From positions 71,564,432 to 71,628,431 of the forward strand of contig OZ020270.1 in NCBI GenBank assembly GCA_963971225.1: DNA of 64,000 nucleotides, in the 5' to 3' direction. The translations under genes were made by a program, and so were the position numbers. How positions within the stretch are numbered: the first letter of the stretch is position 1; each line of letters starts with the position of its first letter. The notes under the pieces were generated by a model, which worked only from the letters and a program-made list of their open reading frames with translations, did no database searches and was not told the DNA's origin. Below, piece by piece: positions 20,146 to 30,979 of this stretch. This DNA is from Melieria omissa. Taxonomy: Eukaryota; Arthropoda; Insecta; Diptera; Ulidiidae.

Positions 20146-21170
20146 GTGAAAAACAAAAGTATGCACAAAAATTATATTAAAATGAGCAAAAGGCACATAA
20201 GAAGGCTAATTAAGGAGGAACAAGACAGATATGTGGGTAGGCTAAGTGTTAAAAATGAAGTGCAGGAGGTATATGTGCGGGCAGACGCTGCATCTGCCCA
20301 ATTACGTGGACAGTCCGATAAGTACTTAGCCCCACCGCCCGATGGTGCCACTATCGTAGGAGACATTTACTATCGTGTAGTACATCCTCGTAGACGACTA
20401 CTTTCTAAATTTCAGCCATATTGGATTTGTAGTTTTGTTTTGACCCCGTGTGGAAACGAACATGTCCGCGGACTTTAGAAAAATGGAAAAAGAGCAACAT
20501 CGGTCGTTGATTCGCCAAATTGGTCGCATTAGGCTACGAACAGCTGCCCCATCCACCGTATTCTCCAGATTTGGCCCCGTGTGACTTCTTTTTGTTTCCA
20601 AACTTGAAAAAGTCACTCGCCGGGCACAAATTTGTGTCGAATGAGGAGGTTATCGCCGCCACGGAGGCCTCCAGAAAACGTATTTTTCAGACGGGTTAAA
20701 GAAGTTGGAGCATCGCTGGGTCAAATGTATCGAGTTGAAGGAGACTACGTTGAGAAAACCACTTTTCCAAAATTTTCTTTTTTCTTTTGTAGGCTAAGTA
20801 CTTATCGGACCACCCACGTAGGTGATGATGTGCAGGCAGACGCTGCGTCTGTCCAATAAGAGGAAGATGACCAGGCAGAAGTTAGAGGAAGACATTCAGA
20901 AGAAAAAAGTTTAAAAGCTAAGCTAGTGGGTTGGTATCATAGAAATAGGCCTTCTCGCCAAAGTTTTGAGGAGCTCTCCTCATTTTACGAGAAGAAAATT
21001 TAGATGTACCCCGGAGTGCTGAAACTATATTCTCGGGAAATAAAAAGGACAAGGCAATTATTTGCAATATTTCGCCAGGGGTTAACTGCCACATAGGAAT
21101 AAGGCAGCAGTTAAAGAAAATGGGTAGAGTTCCAGCTGGTCATGATTCAATTCTTTTAGACCTAAATGTG
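20146..21170 (+). pseudogene. Decayed transposon-like ORF split by a mariner, unit 1
   Basis: The left part reads MSKRHIRRLIKEEQDRYVGR then VKNEVQEVYVRADAASAQL. After the mariner (20305-20818) the same frame style resumes with GDDVQADAASVQ and EEDDQAEV, then LKAKLVGWYHRNRPSRQSFE, then (after a frameshift) LDVPRSAETIF and HIGIRQQLKKMGRVPAGHD. The second half recalls an arthropod transposon ORF family with the pattern L..W...N...S....LL..LR....LP.D.RT, but I cannot name it firmly. There are several stops and at least one frameshift. It ends at a likely LINE tail near 21177. Confidence 0.5.
20305..20818 (+). mobile_element. mariner relic, second family, internally deleted, unit 1
   Basis: This is a 514-bp element flanked by TA (20303-20304 and 20819-20820). 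Its terminal inverted repeats share GTCCGATAAGTACTTAGCC. Inside, an ATG at 20487 gives MEKEQHRSLIRQ, the N-terminal mariner start. A deletion then joins it to the C-terminal core, LPHPPYSPDLAPCDFFLFP, with the third catalytic Asp, followed by AGHKF and NEEVIAATEA. The first two catalytic residues are lost. It differs in sequence from the mariner copies at 1343 and 63238. Confidence 0.85.
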
Positions 21171-21176
21171 GATGGT

Positions 21177-21305
21177 TTTTTTTTCTTGTGGCAACGCTGC
21201 TTGCAAGGCGATTTCTATCGCGTCGCCCTCAGGTTGCGGATAGGCTCTCTCGGGAGCCGAAGCAGCGCTGCCACCTTTTGCGGCTGCTAACCAGCTGAGT
21301 TGTTG
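21177..21305 (-). mobile_element. Possible LINE 3' tail, minus strand, unit 1
   Basis: A run of T at about 21177-21186 (poly(A) on the minus strand) abuts a GC-rich segment unlike the surrounding DNA. On the minus strand it reads GGCGACGCGATAGAAATCGC, then CAGCGTTGCCACAAG, then the poly(A). It breaks the preceding ORF relic. This looks like a very short 5'-truncated LINE, but no domain confirms it. Confidence 0.35.
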
Positions 21306-21909
21306 GTAACCGATACACTATTTACACTTTCGGTACAACAATATGGCTTGTTCGTTTTTTGCATATATTCAATATCGACCGATAATACTGTTACGAATAC
21401 TAGGCCTAGTGGGCTGTTACGTATCACTGGATTGTGCAATTTGAAATTCAAACAACTTTAACTATCCGAACGCAGTCAATAAGAACCAACAATCACTTTA
21501 TTTCACACTTTTACACTTCACTGTCTTTACACTTAATTATTTGCTTAATTGCTCCGTGTGGCACCTTCACTAGTCAAAATCAGACTGACTGCTGCGCCGC
21601 ACCCTTCTGCCTTTTATACCTGTCCGGCCATCGCGCAGATCGTTCTCGCACATTCCAGAGTGGACTAAAGGTTTCCATGATCGCGACCATCCTTGCCAGG
21701 TTGGAATAAAAGTAGCCATCATTGCCAGATTGGACTAAAAGTGTCCATCATTGCCAGGTTGGACCAAAAGTTTCCATCATTGCCAGGTTGGACTAAAAGT
21801 TTCCCTTGTTATCGCGGCCGTCGTTGCCAGATTGAATTATAGCACGGCGCGTAGCGACAGGGTTGCTTTGCACAGCAACAGACTGTCTTATCGTTACACT
21901 GCCCACCAC

Positions 21910-24342
21910 TTAGACTTGTTCGTCCCGAACAAGTGCCGAGGCTCCGCTGTGATAAGGCGCCAGGCGCTCCAAATGGACTACCTTCAGCTTAGCGCCTCTA
22001 TTGCTGCAACGTTGAATCCTGTATACCACGTCGTTAATCCTAGTCACGACTTCGTACGGACCTTCCCATGACTCTTGAAGTTTTGGAGACAAACCTTTCC
22101 TTCGCTGCGGGTTGTAGAGCGTTACCAGATCGCCTTCTTGGAACCCTGCTGAGTTGGCCCGTAGATCATATCTGGCTTTCGCCTTATCGCTTACCAGTTT
22201 GGTGCGGCTCCTTATAAACTGCATTTCCTCCAGATCCGCCCGCTTATTGACTATGTAGTCCGTCTTAGCGCCTCCCGTCGTGCTGACTACCCCGAACTTC
22301 AAGTCAGCGGGTAACCGCAACTCTGCGCCGAACACTGCTCGTGCTGGAGTGAGTGATGTCATGTCATGCGGGGCTGACCTATACGCCATCAGGAACAGGG
22401 GGATATGCATGTCCCAATCCTTTTGATTCCTGCCTACCACTTTCCGCAGGTATTCTTCCAGTGTTCGGTTGAAGCGTTCCACCATGCCGTCGGACTGTGG
22501 GTGCAAAGGAGTGGTACGCGTTTTCTTTATCCCCATTAGCTCACACACTTCCTTGAATACCGCAGACTCGAAATTCCGGCCTTGATCTGAGTGTAACTCC
22601 AACGGAACTCCGAACCTGGCTACCCAGTTGTTTACCAGCTTTTCCGAGATCGTAGTGGCCTCCTGGTTAGGAATAGGGTACACTTCGGGCCATTTGCTGA
22701 AGTAATCCATTACCACCAGCACGTATTTGTTGCCTTGAGTGCTAGTTGGGAATGGGCCGGCGACGTCCATAGCAATCCGCTCGAAGGGCGCTCCCGCGTT
22801 GTACTGCTGCATGCGGCCTCGAGATCTTCTTGTAGGCCCTTTCGCGGCTGAACATCGGTCGCAGCTCTTAATCCACTCGGCTACAGACTCCTGACATCCT
22901 ACCCAGTAGAATCGTCTTTTTATTTGGGCGACGGTTTTGTTGATACCCAGGTGCCCTCCACTGGCGTCGTTATGGTATGCTTCGATGACCTCGTTGATTC
23001 TGCATTTCGGCACTACCATTAGGGAGTTGCTGGTCCGACCATCCGCGTTCTCCCATTCGTGGTACAGGCATCCTTCCTTCAGCCGTAGACTTTTCCACTG
23101 TGCCCAGTAAGCCTTAGCAATCGGGCTTTCACCGGCCATCTCCTGCCAGTCTGGACGTGCGCCTTGCTCCTTGCCTTCGATGATTTTTGCAAGATCCGCA
23201 TCCTCACGCTGGTCCTTTTGTAGCCTCTCCGCAGACCATTCTTCCTCTGGCATAACGCTTACCAACCGGATGTCCACTATCTGTTCTTTGCTTTCGGCTC
23301 GCGAGCACGGCCTGCATTCGACTTTGCTCGGACGGCGTGACAAGGCATCGGCATTTCCATGGCTACTGCCCTTGCGATGCTCTATCGCGTAGTCGTAGCT
23401 CTGCAGTCGCTCGATCCACCGCGCCAATTGCCCTTCAGGATCCTTAAAGTTCAGGAGCCATCTCAATGCCGCATGATCTGTGCGCAGGCGAAACCTTTGT
23501 CCACACAGATATTTGTGGAAGTGTTTTACGCTGTCCAATACCGCCAGCAGTTCTCTCCGTGTCACACAGTAGTTGCGTTCCGGTTTCGATAGAACTCTAC
23601 TGTAGTACGCTATCACTTGTTCCTGGCCGTCTATTATCTGTGATAGCACACCGCCAATACTATTCCCGCTTGCATCTGTATCCAGCACAAACATCTCCCC
23701 AGGCACAGGGAAGGCCAGAATTGGAGCACTGCACAGTTTTTCCTTCAGACGTGCACAAGCCTGCTCCCGCTCCTCGTTCCACTCGAAAGCTTGGCCCTTT
23801 TTCGTCAGTTTGTGCAAGCTGCTGGCTATGTTCGCGAATCCCGGAACAAATCGGCGGTAGTATGTGCACAGGCCCAGGAAACTGCGGAGTTCGTGTAGAT
23901 TGCGTGGCCGGGGCCACTCCTTCACCGCCGTATGTACTCCGCGGGCGGAAACCGTATGATCCAGATACTTGACCTCTTTTTGGAACAGCGAGCACTTCTT
24001 TGGGTTGAGTTTAAGCCCGGCTTCTCGTATCCGCTCGAATACCTCCTTTAGCTTTCCCAGGTGGTCGTCGAAGTTTTTACCCATCACGATTATGTCGTCG
24101 AGGTACACCAGACACGTTTTAGCACGCGTTCCATTAGCCGCTCGAATGTTGCTGGTGCTTTGCAGAGTCCAAACGGCATGACGGTGAACTGCCACAACTA
24201 CCATCGCCAACACTGAAAGCCGTTTTCTCCTTGTCCTTGTCTGCAAGCTCTACCTGCCAATAGTCGCTGCGTAAGTCGAGCGTGGAGAACCACCAGGGTG
24301 TCATCGACCGGAGGTTGTGGATAACTGTCCTTCTTGGTCACA
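21910..24342 (-). pseudogene. pol: Gypsy B pol remnant, unit 1
   Basis: This is open from the RT active site to the end. Near 24110 it reads TCLVYLDDIIVMG, then RT thumb, RNase H (VLDTDASGNS; TDHAALRWLL), integrase zinc finger (HNDASGGHLG...CDRCSAAKG), catalytic core (IAMDVAGPFP, LHSDQGRNFES, MVERFNRTLEEY) and GPYEVV tail, stopping at 21910-21912. The protease and most of the RT are missing. Sequence upstream of the active site is out of frame, with a small deletion just before TCLVYLDD. It shares with copy C two small losses relative to A (around GVHTAVKEW and LEEMQFIRS), which shows B and C derive from one insertion. Confidence 0.88.
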
Positions 24343-24762
24343 CATTTCACGATTTGCAGTCTCGACTTTTGCCGAAATTTCGAGATTCGTAGTTTCCAGC
24401 TTCGCTGCCATTTCTCGATTCGTAGTCTCCAGCTTCGCTGCCATTTCTCGATTCGCTGTTTCCATTTGCGCCGACATGCCTTTGAGTGCAGCCATTAGTT
24501 GGCTCATGTCCAACGCTTGTATTGGTGCAGCCGCTGCAGCTGTACTCTGTAGCGAAGCAGCAGCAGCAGGCGACTCCTCCACCTTGGCCGACGCCTCTAG
24601 TTCTTGCGCTCCGAAGTCGTGCACAGTCCAATCGACGCCTCGTGCCTCACATGCTTCTCGCAAGCGCAACTGCAACTCCACCTTTCCGCCAGCAGTCGGC
24701 AAATTCCAGGCAGCCAGCTCCTTCTTCAGCTGGTCTACCTTCAGCAGCTCGAGTTTAACCAT
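24343..24762 (-). pseudogene. gag: Gypsy B gag N-terminus, unit 1
   Basis: The ATG at 24762 opens MVKLELLKVDQLKKELAAWN (SAP-like motif), a linker rich in Ala, and a short coiled coil of four or so ETTNREMAAKLE-type units. It then fuses at the deletion point to out-of-frame pol sequence. The linker (GAQELEASAKVEESPAAAAS) differs from both A and C, so this part comes from another family member. The core and zinc knuckle are lost. Confidence 0.85.
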
Positions 24763-24831
24763 GTCCGTACTTTTATAATTTTATTTATTTAGTTATTTTC
24801 AATTTTCCACAATCCCACTTCCGATACCAAA

Positions 24832-25279
24832 TGTTACGAATACTAAGTCTAGTGGGCTGTTACGTATCTCTGGATTGTGTAATTTGAAAATAAAACACGC
24901 TCAGTTTCCTACACGCAGACAACAAAATCAACCAACAGCCACTTTATTATTCACAGTTTACACTTTACTGTTCGTACACTTAAGTATTTGCTTAATTACT
25001 CCGTGTGGCAACTTCACTTGTCAAAACCAGACTCACTCGCTGCGCCGCATCCGGCTGCCTTTTATACCTGTCAGGCCATCGCGCAGATCGTTCCCGCACA
25101 TTCCGGAGTGGACTAAAAGTTTCCATCATTGCCAGGTTGGACTAAAAGTTATTATCACGGCCGTCGTTGCCAGATTGGACTAAAAGTTACCATCGCGGCC
25201 GTCGTTGCCAGATTGGATTATAGCACGGCACGTAGCGGCAGGGTTGCTTTGCACAGCGACAGACTGTCTTATCGTTACA
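24832..25279 (-). repeat. Right LTR of B, matching Gypsy A 5' LTR
   Basis: This is 448 bp and appears identical to 10082-10529, including the U3 repeat pattern. It is followed by the 76-bp repeat seen after Gypsy A. This marks the likely exchange point that created the tandem unit. Confidence 0.88.
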
Positions 25280-25380
25280 ATATCTAATCCATAAAAATCA
25301 TTCATTTCATTCACTCACTTCACGATGCTTGGTTTTAAATGTGTAATGTTTTATAATATCTAATCCATAAAAATCATTAT
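25280..25380. other. Unit 1/unit 2 junction
   Basis: After the LTR come 101 bp of the 76-bp repeat (one full and one partial period), and then the P relic starts abruptly at AGCTCTGG. The same junction occurs at 39904-40004. In unit 1's own left flank the 76-bp repeat instead ends at 10614 and 142 bp of P relic follow before AGCTCTGG. A deletion of about 126 bp net therefore separates the two forms. Confidence 0.85.
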
Positions 25381-26074
25381 AGCTCTGGAAATGTTCCTCC
25401 TTCCAGAGCTGCTTCTTTCATAAACACGGCCGAATATGCGTTATTTTTCAATAACTTATTTTATATATTCAATAGTAATAGCATTGTTTGTACCCGGGTT
25501 TTGCGAAGAGCATATTCTGGTTGTATGGACCAAATTCTTTTTTTTAACCGAGCCTAAGCTTTACTAAAATCCATTAAAATTTGTGATAGAGAAGGTAAAA
25601 TTATTACGAATACCTTCTCTTATATTAATGGATGGCTTCAAAATATAAGTGGCTTGCGACGATTGTGGCGCACATTGTCACAGAAAGGATTCTCCGGACT
25701 GATGACGAGGAAACTTTGTCAAGACGTATTTGAACATTTTTTTGGGACGATAAGAAGAGGGGTGGAAACAGTAGCGCGAGTATCACGCTATACATGTACT
25801 CGTGCTTGTTTAAAAAACGTTGGGGTCGGCAATACATAAATTTAGTTAAAAAGGGGAATTGTGAGCCGTCACCAATAATATCCACTAGTTTGTCCGCAAA
25901 TGCAGTGCAAAACGTATGCAGCGACGGTTTGGTCCAGAATAGCTCTTGGCAAACTTTTAAATGTTTGCCAAGACCTGGAAGTTCAGTTTTTGAAAATATA
26001 CAAGCTGATATACTTCTAGACTCATCCATTTTTTTGAAAAAAATTCTCTTTCGTATGTATGTGGCTATATATAT

Positions 26075-26542
26075 TGTTACGAATGCTAGTTCTAGTGGGC
26101 TAGAACGTATCTCTGGATTGCGTAATTTGAAAATAAAACACACTTAGTTTCTCAAACGCAGTCAATAAAATAAACCAACAATCACTTTATTTCACAGATT
26201 TACACTTCACTGTCTTTACACTTAAGTATTTGCTCAATTACTCCGTGTGGCACCTTCACTAGTCAAAATCAGATTGACTCGCTGTGCCGCACCCGGCTGC
26301 CTTTTATACCTGTCCGGCCATCGCGCAGATCGTTCTCGCACATTCCAGAGTGGACTAAAGGTTTCCATGATGATCGCGACCATCATTGCCAGGTTGGACT
26401 AAAAGTGTTCATTATCGCGGCCATCATTGCCAGGTTGGACTAAAAGTTTCCATTATCGCGGTCATCAGTGCCAGGTTGAATTATGACACGGCGCGTAGCG
26501 ACAGGGTTGCTTTGCACAGCGACAGACTGTCTTATCGTTACA
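26075..26542 (-). mobile_element. Solo Gypsy LTR, unit 2
   Basis: This is a copy of the 468-bp solo LTR with the same ATAT duplications (26071-26074, 26543-26546). It arose by duplication of the unit and not by a new insertion. Confidence 0.9.
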
Positions 26543-26652
26543 ATATTTAAAATTTTATAGACTTCATAATTGTTTGGAGCCATTGCCTTACTTTGGAGAT
26601 GAAGAAGTCAATGACGACTTTTTGTTTTGCATTGAAATGCAATACTATAAGT

Positions 26653-26912
26653 CAGAGGTGCCCACGCCCTATGCTCTCGTTGCTTATTTGTTTTTGTAAA
26701 TGCTTTTCAGCATAGGCTGAGGAATCGAGCTCCTCATATGTTTTTGTAAATGATCTTCGGCATAGGCTGAGCATTCTAGTATACACACACAGCACCGTAT
26801 GCTTTGTTGGTGCGAATTGGCGACAGTTATATTCCACATAGGTTTTTGTTGTTTAGCGTATGAATTAATTTTTATGTATTGGTGTTTGCTCTTCCGGTTT
26901 TGGGCACCCCTG
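26653..26912. mobile_element. hAT-type MITE, unit 2
   Basis: This is an identical copy of the 260-bp MITE, including its 8-bp duplication with one mismatch. Confidence 0.82.
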
Positions 26913-28639
26913 CGATAAGTGTTGTCTTGTGCGGCCCCCAACACAATTCGTAACCTTCATCTCCAATTTAAATAGTCGCTTTTGTGAGCAATTCGATTCT
27001 CTTTGTCACTTAATTGAATTAAGTGAATCTCTTTTGGGGGATATAGACCCATACATTTGTTGCAGTAACTGTAATCCCGATGTCCTGAAAGCTCTTTTCA
27101 TAAGGATCAGGACATATTTTTCAATACAAACTTTCAATAATGAAGTGAATGTAAAGAAATTTACAACAAGTGCCGTAAACTTTTACGTGTTACACACGTC
27201 TAAATTGAGATACACTTCCTTTTGGGGCGTCCGTCTGTTGTCCGCTTTTGTCTGCTAGTTAGGACTTTGAATATCAGCTTGTATATAATTTAAAATTATT
27301 TTAATTCAATAGTGTCTGCCCGCCGCTCTTAAAAGTAAGGGTATTCAACATTGTTCCTATCTATCTAAAGTAATTTGCATTTAATATGTTTTTCAATTTC
27401 AAAACTTAATAAATGTTACATTTCCCTTTCCCCACCTTTTCTGTTTTGTGTAGATTTGCATTTGTTCAGGTGGTGAAGTTCATTATTGTATTTTATATAT
27501 TTATTTATTTTATTATTATTAATATAAATATTGTATTGTATTGTACTGTATATATTATTTTATTATTATTAATGTAAATATTGTGTTGTACTGTACATAT
27601 TTATTTATTTTATTATTATTAATATAAATATTGTAAGGGTGAAAATATGCCTACAGGTGAACCGAGCACCCAAAAAACATCGGTAACGCGCCCTTTTGCA
27701 TACCCCTTGGGTGGTGCGGAGAATGCAAATACAAAATATAAAACATTAGTATCTGCCAAGTCTCTGCTACTAGAAATTGAGTAGCAATATGAATGTAATT
27801 AAATAATAACTTGATTAAATAAATAAGTAAAATAAAATTTAATTGAAAAATTAAAAATATCACACATAATACTCTATACATTTACATTCACAATAGGCAC
27901 GTTTTAATCATTTTGTGTATTTACTAAATTTGTACAAATTCACACGCACAACACGGGTGGTTGCGGGAAGCTAGGCCTTAGTCTCACGTAAGCGGGCTGT
28001 CGTGCCAGTCAATTATTATTATTATTACTAAATTTGTATAAAGCCCTTTAGGAAAATCCAAACACAAAATCCAATCCACATCATTACAGTAAGGCTAATT
28101 GTTTCCTTTATTATCATAAGTTGCTTGCGTTAAATTCAAATGATGTAGGTTTTTCCTTGTAATGTGTCGCAGCGCATTTTCTTCTTAATATACACTTTTA
28201 TATTTTATTTAAAATTTTGCTCTACTCTACATACTACATCCTACAAAGGGCCTCTAGAGAGCTGCACCGCATCGCACACGTCCACGATCGATTATTGTTG
28301 TTGCTGTTGTTGTGGTTAATGCTCAATATATTGCATTGCTGTAGTTATTCACAAATCTTTCGACCAGAATCGGCAGCTCTACAGCATGGCACAAGTATAA
28401 GTGGCCGTAGCGCATCTCTCCAACGAAGCGATGAAACTCAACGGGAGCCCAACCCGCGCGTATCCAGCGCTGTGCAATACAGCTTATAGCCCAGTTCGAA
28501 TGGCATAGTCATCCTCGGATGACCAGACACACGAAACAAAATACACTTTCAATATTTTAGCGTAATCAATGGGAAAATTAGTACAAAAAACCCACCCGCG
28601 TAGTAGTAGCGCACACATATTACGTCACACCGGTGCCCA

Positions 28640-29542
28640 TCGCGCTGCCTTATCGCGCATTATGCTGAATATTGGCGGCCCAAAGCAGCCAAGACGCAAG
28701 CTGCTAATGAAGGTGGCTGCGTCAACGATGCTGTACGCTGCGCAAGTGTGGGCTCCGGCGATGAGGGTCAAGTCGTACCGGAGCCACATAGAAACGGCGT
28801 ATCGCCTCAGCGCGTTGCGGGTCTGTTGCGCCTTTCACACAACGTCCTACGACGCCGCATGCGTGGTGGCAGGCATGGTCCCCATTGACCTGCTGGAGGA
28901 AGAGGCGTTTTTTAAATATGCGGAGCGTGGCAAACCTCCAGAATGCATTGACTACGAGAAGCAAACACTGGAGAAGTGGCAAGAACGCTGGAACTATTCC
29001 AGTAAGGGGCGATGGACTCGCGTCCTTATAGCCGACCTGCAGCAGTGGACAAGCAGGACGCATGGACTGGTAAACCACCACTTAACACAAGTCCTCACAG
29101 GGCACGGTTGTTTTAAGGCCTACCTCTATCGTTGTGGGTTTGAAGATGACCCGTACTGCGGCGTATGCAACGCCAAAGTCGAGGACGCGGAGAACGTCGT
29201 GTTCGAGTGTGCTAGATACAGCGGACAACGACGCCGCTTGACCACTCAGCTGGGATGTGTGCCCACAGTGCAGACGCTTATTAGCGAAATGCTTAAATCG
29301 GCCTCAAATTGGAGTGCAGCGGATGAGTATGCAGCGAGCATCACGGCGGCGCAACGACAACGTAGACGCGGGTTTGGACGGAGCCAGTCTAGGCAGGAGT
29401 CCCCCCTGTATTGTAATGCCGGGAGGCAGGTGCCACAGGGGTCGAACACGGGGGTGGTTTTTATGCGGTAAAAATCCGTAATGCTGGTGCTGGAGCACTG
29501 GTATCTTACGAAGATTTTCCCCCTCCGTCAGAAAAAAAAAAA
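28640..29542 (+). mobile_element. 5'-truncated R1-like LINE, unit 2
   Basis: This has the same truncation point, the same RT C-terminal frame (stop at 29469-29471), poly(A) and 13-bp target duplication as in unit 1. Confidence 0.9.
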
Positions 29543-29554
29543 CACCGGTGCCCA

Positions 29555-29874
29555 GCGAATGGCCCAAGTGAACACCGGGTTCGAAGTCACTGAGATGATG
29601 TACTTGTAGACGGCGATGGCATCGCGCACAACACCCTTCTCGGTGGGCGAGACCTGATCCGAGTCGCCATAGCCGCGATAGTCCAACGAGAGCACGAGGT
29701 AGCAGAACATGTCGATGCGATTGCCAGCGCAGCTCGACCCCGTTTTCCCGTGCAGGTAGAGCAGTACGATGCCGGGCACCTTCAGCAGATGCTCCTAGAA
29801 GTTCTCCTAGTTGTCGTGCGTCCCCTGCGTCAGTGTTCTGAAAGTGGGTTAGTGCCGCATCGTCATCGGTCATA
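29555..29874 (-). pseudogene. ABHD12-like fragment, unit 2
   Basis: This is a copy of the unit 1 fragment, with the same frameshift before GHSLGTG and the same in-frame stops. Confidence 0.7.
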
Positions 29875-30053
29875 TTCCGTGCTTCCGGAAGTTTCTGCAG
29901 CAAAAAATAATCATGTCAACGATGTGCCACGAAAAAAGTATAAACTCGATATAGCAAACGTGATGGATGCAATTCCAATATATGTATTTCGTTGCAAAAA
30001 ATGTTCCTTTTTGAGTAATTTAATCAAAAATTACATTTAATTTTTGCCTTGGT

Positions 30054-30334
30054 GGTGAAATTTCCACATTTCGTGGTGAAAGGGGTCAAATTATTATAAG
30101 ACAGGGTTGAAATTTTTGTTATCGATGGTGAATATAGAAATGTATTTAAGTGGTAAATGTTTGTAATGGTTATGATTTCATTTTAATTATTTCAGTCAGT
30201 TCAGTCGCAACAAAGATATTTAATAATTAATACGAAAATGTTCTTCTGAGCACATTCATCATCTTTTGATTAAATTATCGTGTTGTGAGTTTGTATTAAC
30301 AATCAAAATGAATAAAAACATATTTATAGTACGT
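30054..30334. repeat. Noncoding dispersed repeat, unit 2
   Basis: This is a copy of the 15430-15710 segment. Confidence 0.65.
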
Positions 30335-30979
30335 ATTAAGAGTTCTGAAGATGCACGACATTACTATAACACAAAAATTTTGAAATAATTTATTACAAGG
30401 AACTTTGTGGTTCGCATTTTACCTTGTACGATAACAAAATTACCTTGATATTGATTCGGAATGTTTTATGTTTTCATCATGAAATTATTTGTGCGAAAGC
30501 AAAATTGAAATTTGTATTAAAATGTTGTTTATTTTAATCAATTGTGGTAATAACTATTGTATTTCTCCAGTAATTTTGCAGTTTCGTTAAGATATTAAAT
30601 CTTTTAAACATTTCTTTATTTCTTTATTGGAAAGAGCAGTCAGAAAATTAGGCATCAAATTTACTCCCAAAACAGAAAATCGTTATGGGCTAACACTGTT
30701 TGTGCGGCAACACTGTCTTTGGTGTCCGGCCAAGAAGTGGCGGTACTTAGGATTTACTTTGATGGCACAATAACAAGGACGTGGCAGGAAAGAGCGACAA
30801 AATTCACTTGTATCTTGTTAGTGTTTTTGTTCGGTTCATTGTCAAATCGGACGGACGATTCACTTGCCAAAAGTACTGCCAGCATCGAATTGATTTGATT
30901 CCAGATTCCTGCCCACTGCTCGTAGCATCAAAACGCCGAGCAGCGATATTAGCTTTGCGATGATTTTCCCCCTGGGCTT

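Larger units (their letters stand above)
21389..25279 (-). mobile_element. Chimeric Gypsy copy B, unit 1
   Basis: This 3.9-kb element lies on the minus strand. Its two LTRs differ in length and sequence (21389-21898, 510 bp; 24832-25279, 448 bp). The flanks do not match (ATAC left, ATAT right), so it is not one clean insertion. The left part (LTR and pol) matches copy C; the right LTR and flank match copy A. A deletion at about 24342 joins the RT region directly to the middle of gag. It is defective. Confidence 0.9.
10757..25380. repeat. Tandem unit 1 (14,624 bp)
   Basis: This is the first copy of the direct repeat. It begins at AGCTCTGGAAATGTTC within the P relic; the same string recurs at 25381 and 40005, exactly 14,624 bp apart each time. 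By eye I found one base difference from unit 2 (A at 12660, T at 27284). The content runs from the P relic through the LINE, ABHD12-like fragment, TIR element and mariner to chimeric Gypsy B and a 101-bp tail. Only unit 1 has extra P-relic sequence to its left, so it carries the original left edge. Confidence 0.95.
25381..27258 (+). pseudogene. P-element-type transposase relic, unit 2
   Basis: This is the same relic as in unit 1 but starts later, at the codons for SSGNVPPSRAASFIN. Motif blocks, stops and the two insertions are the same. Confidence 0.75.
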
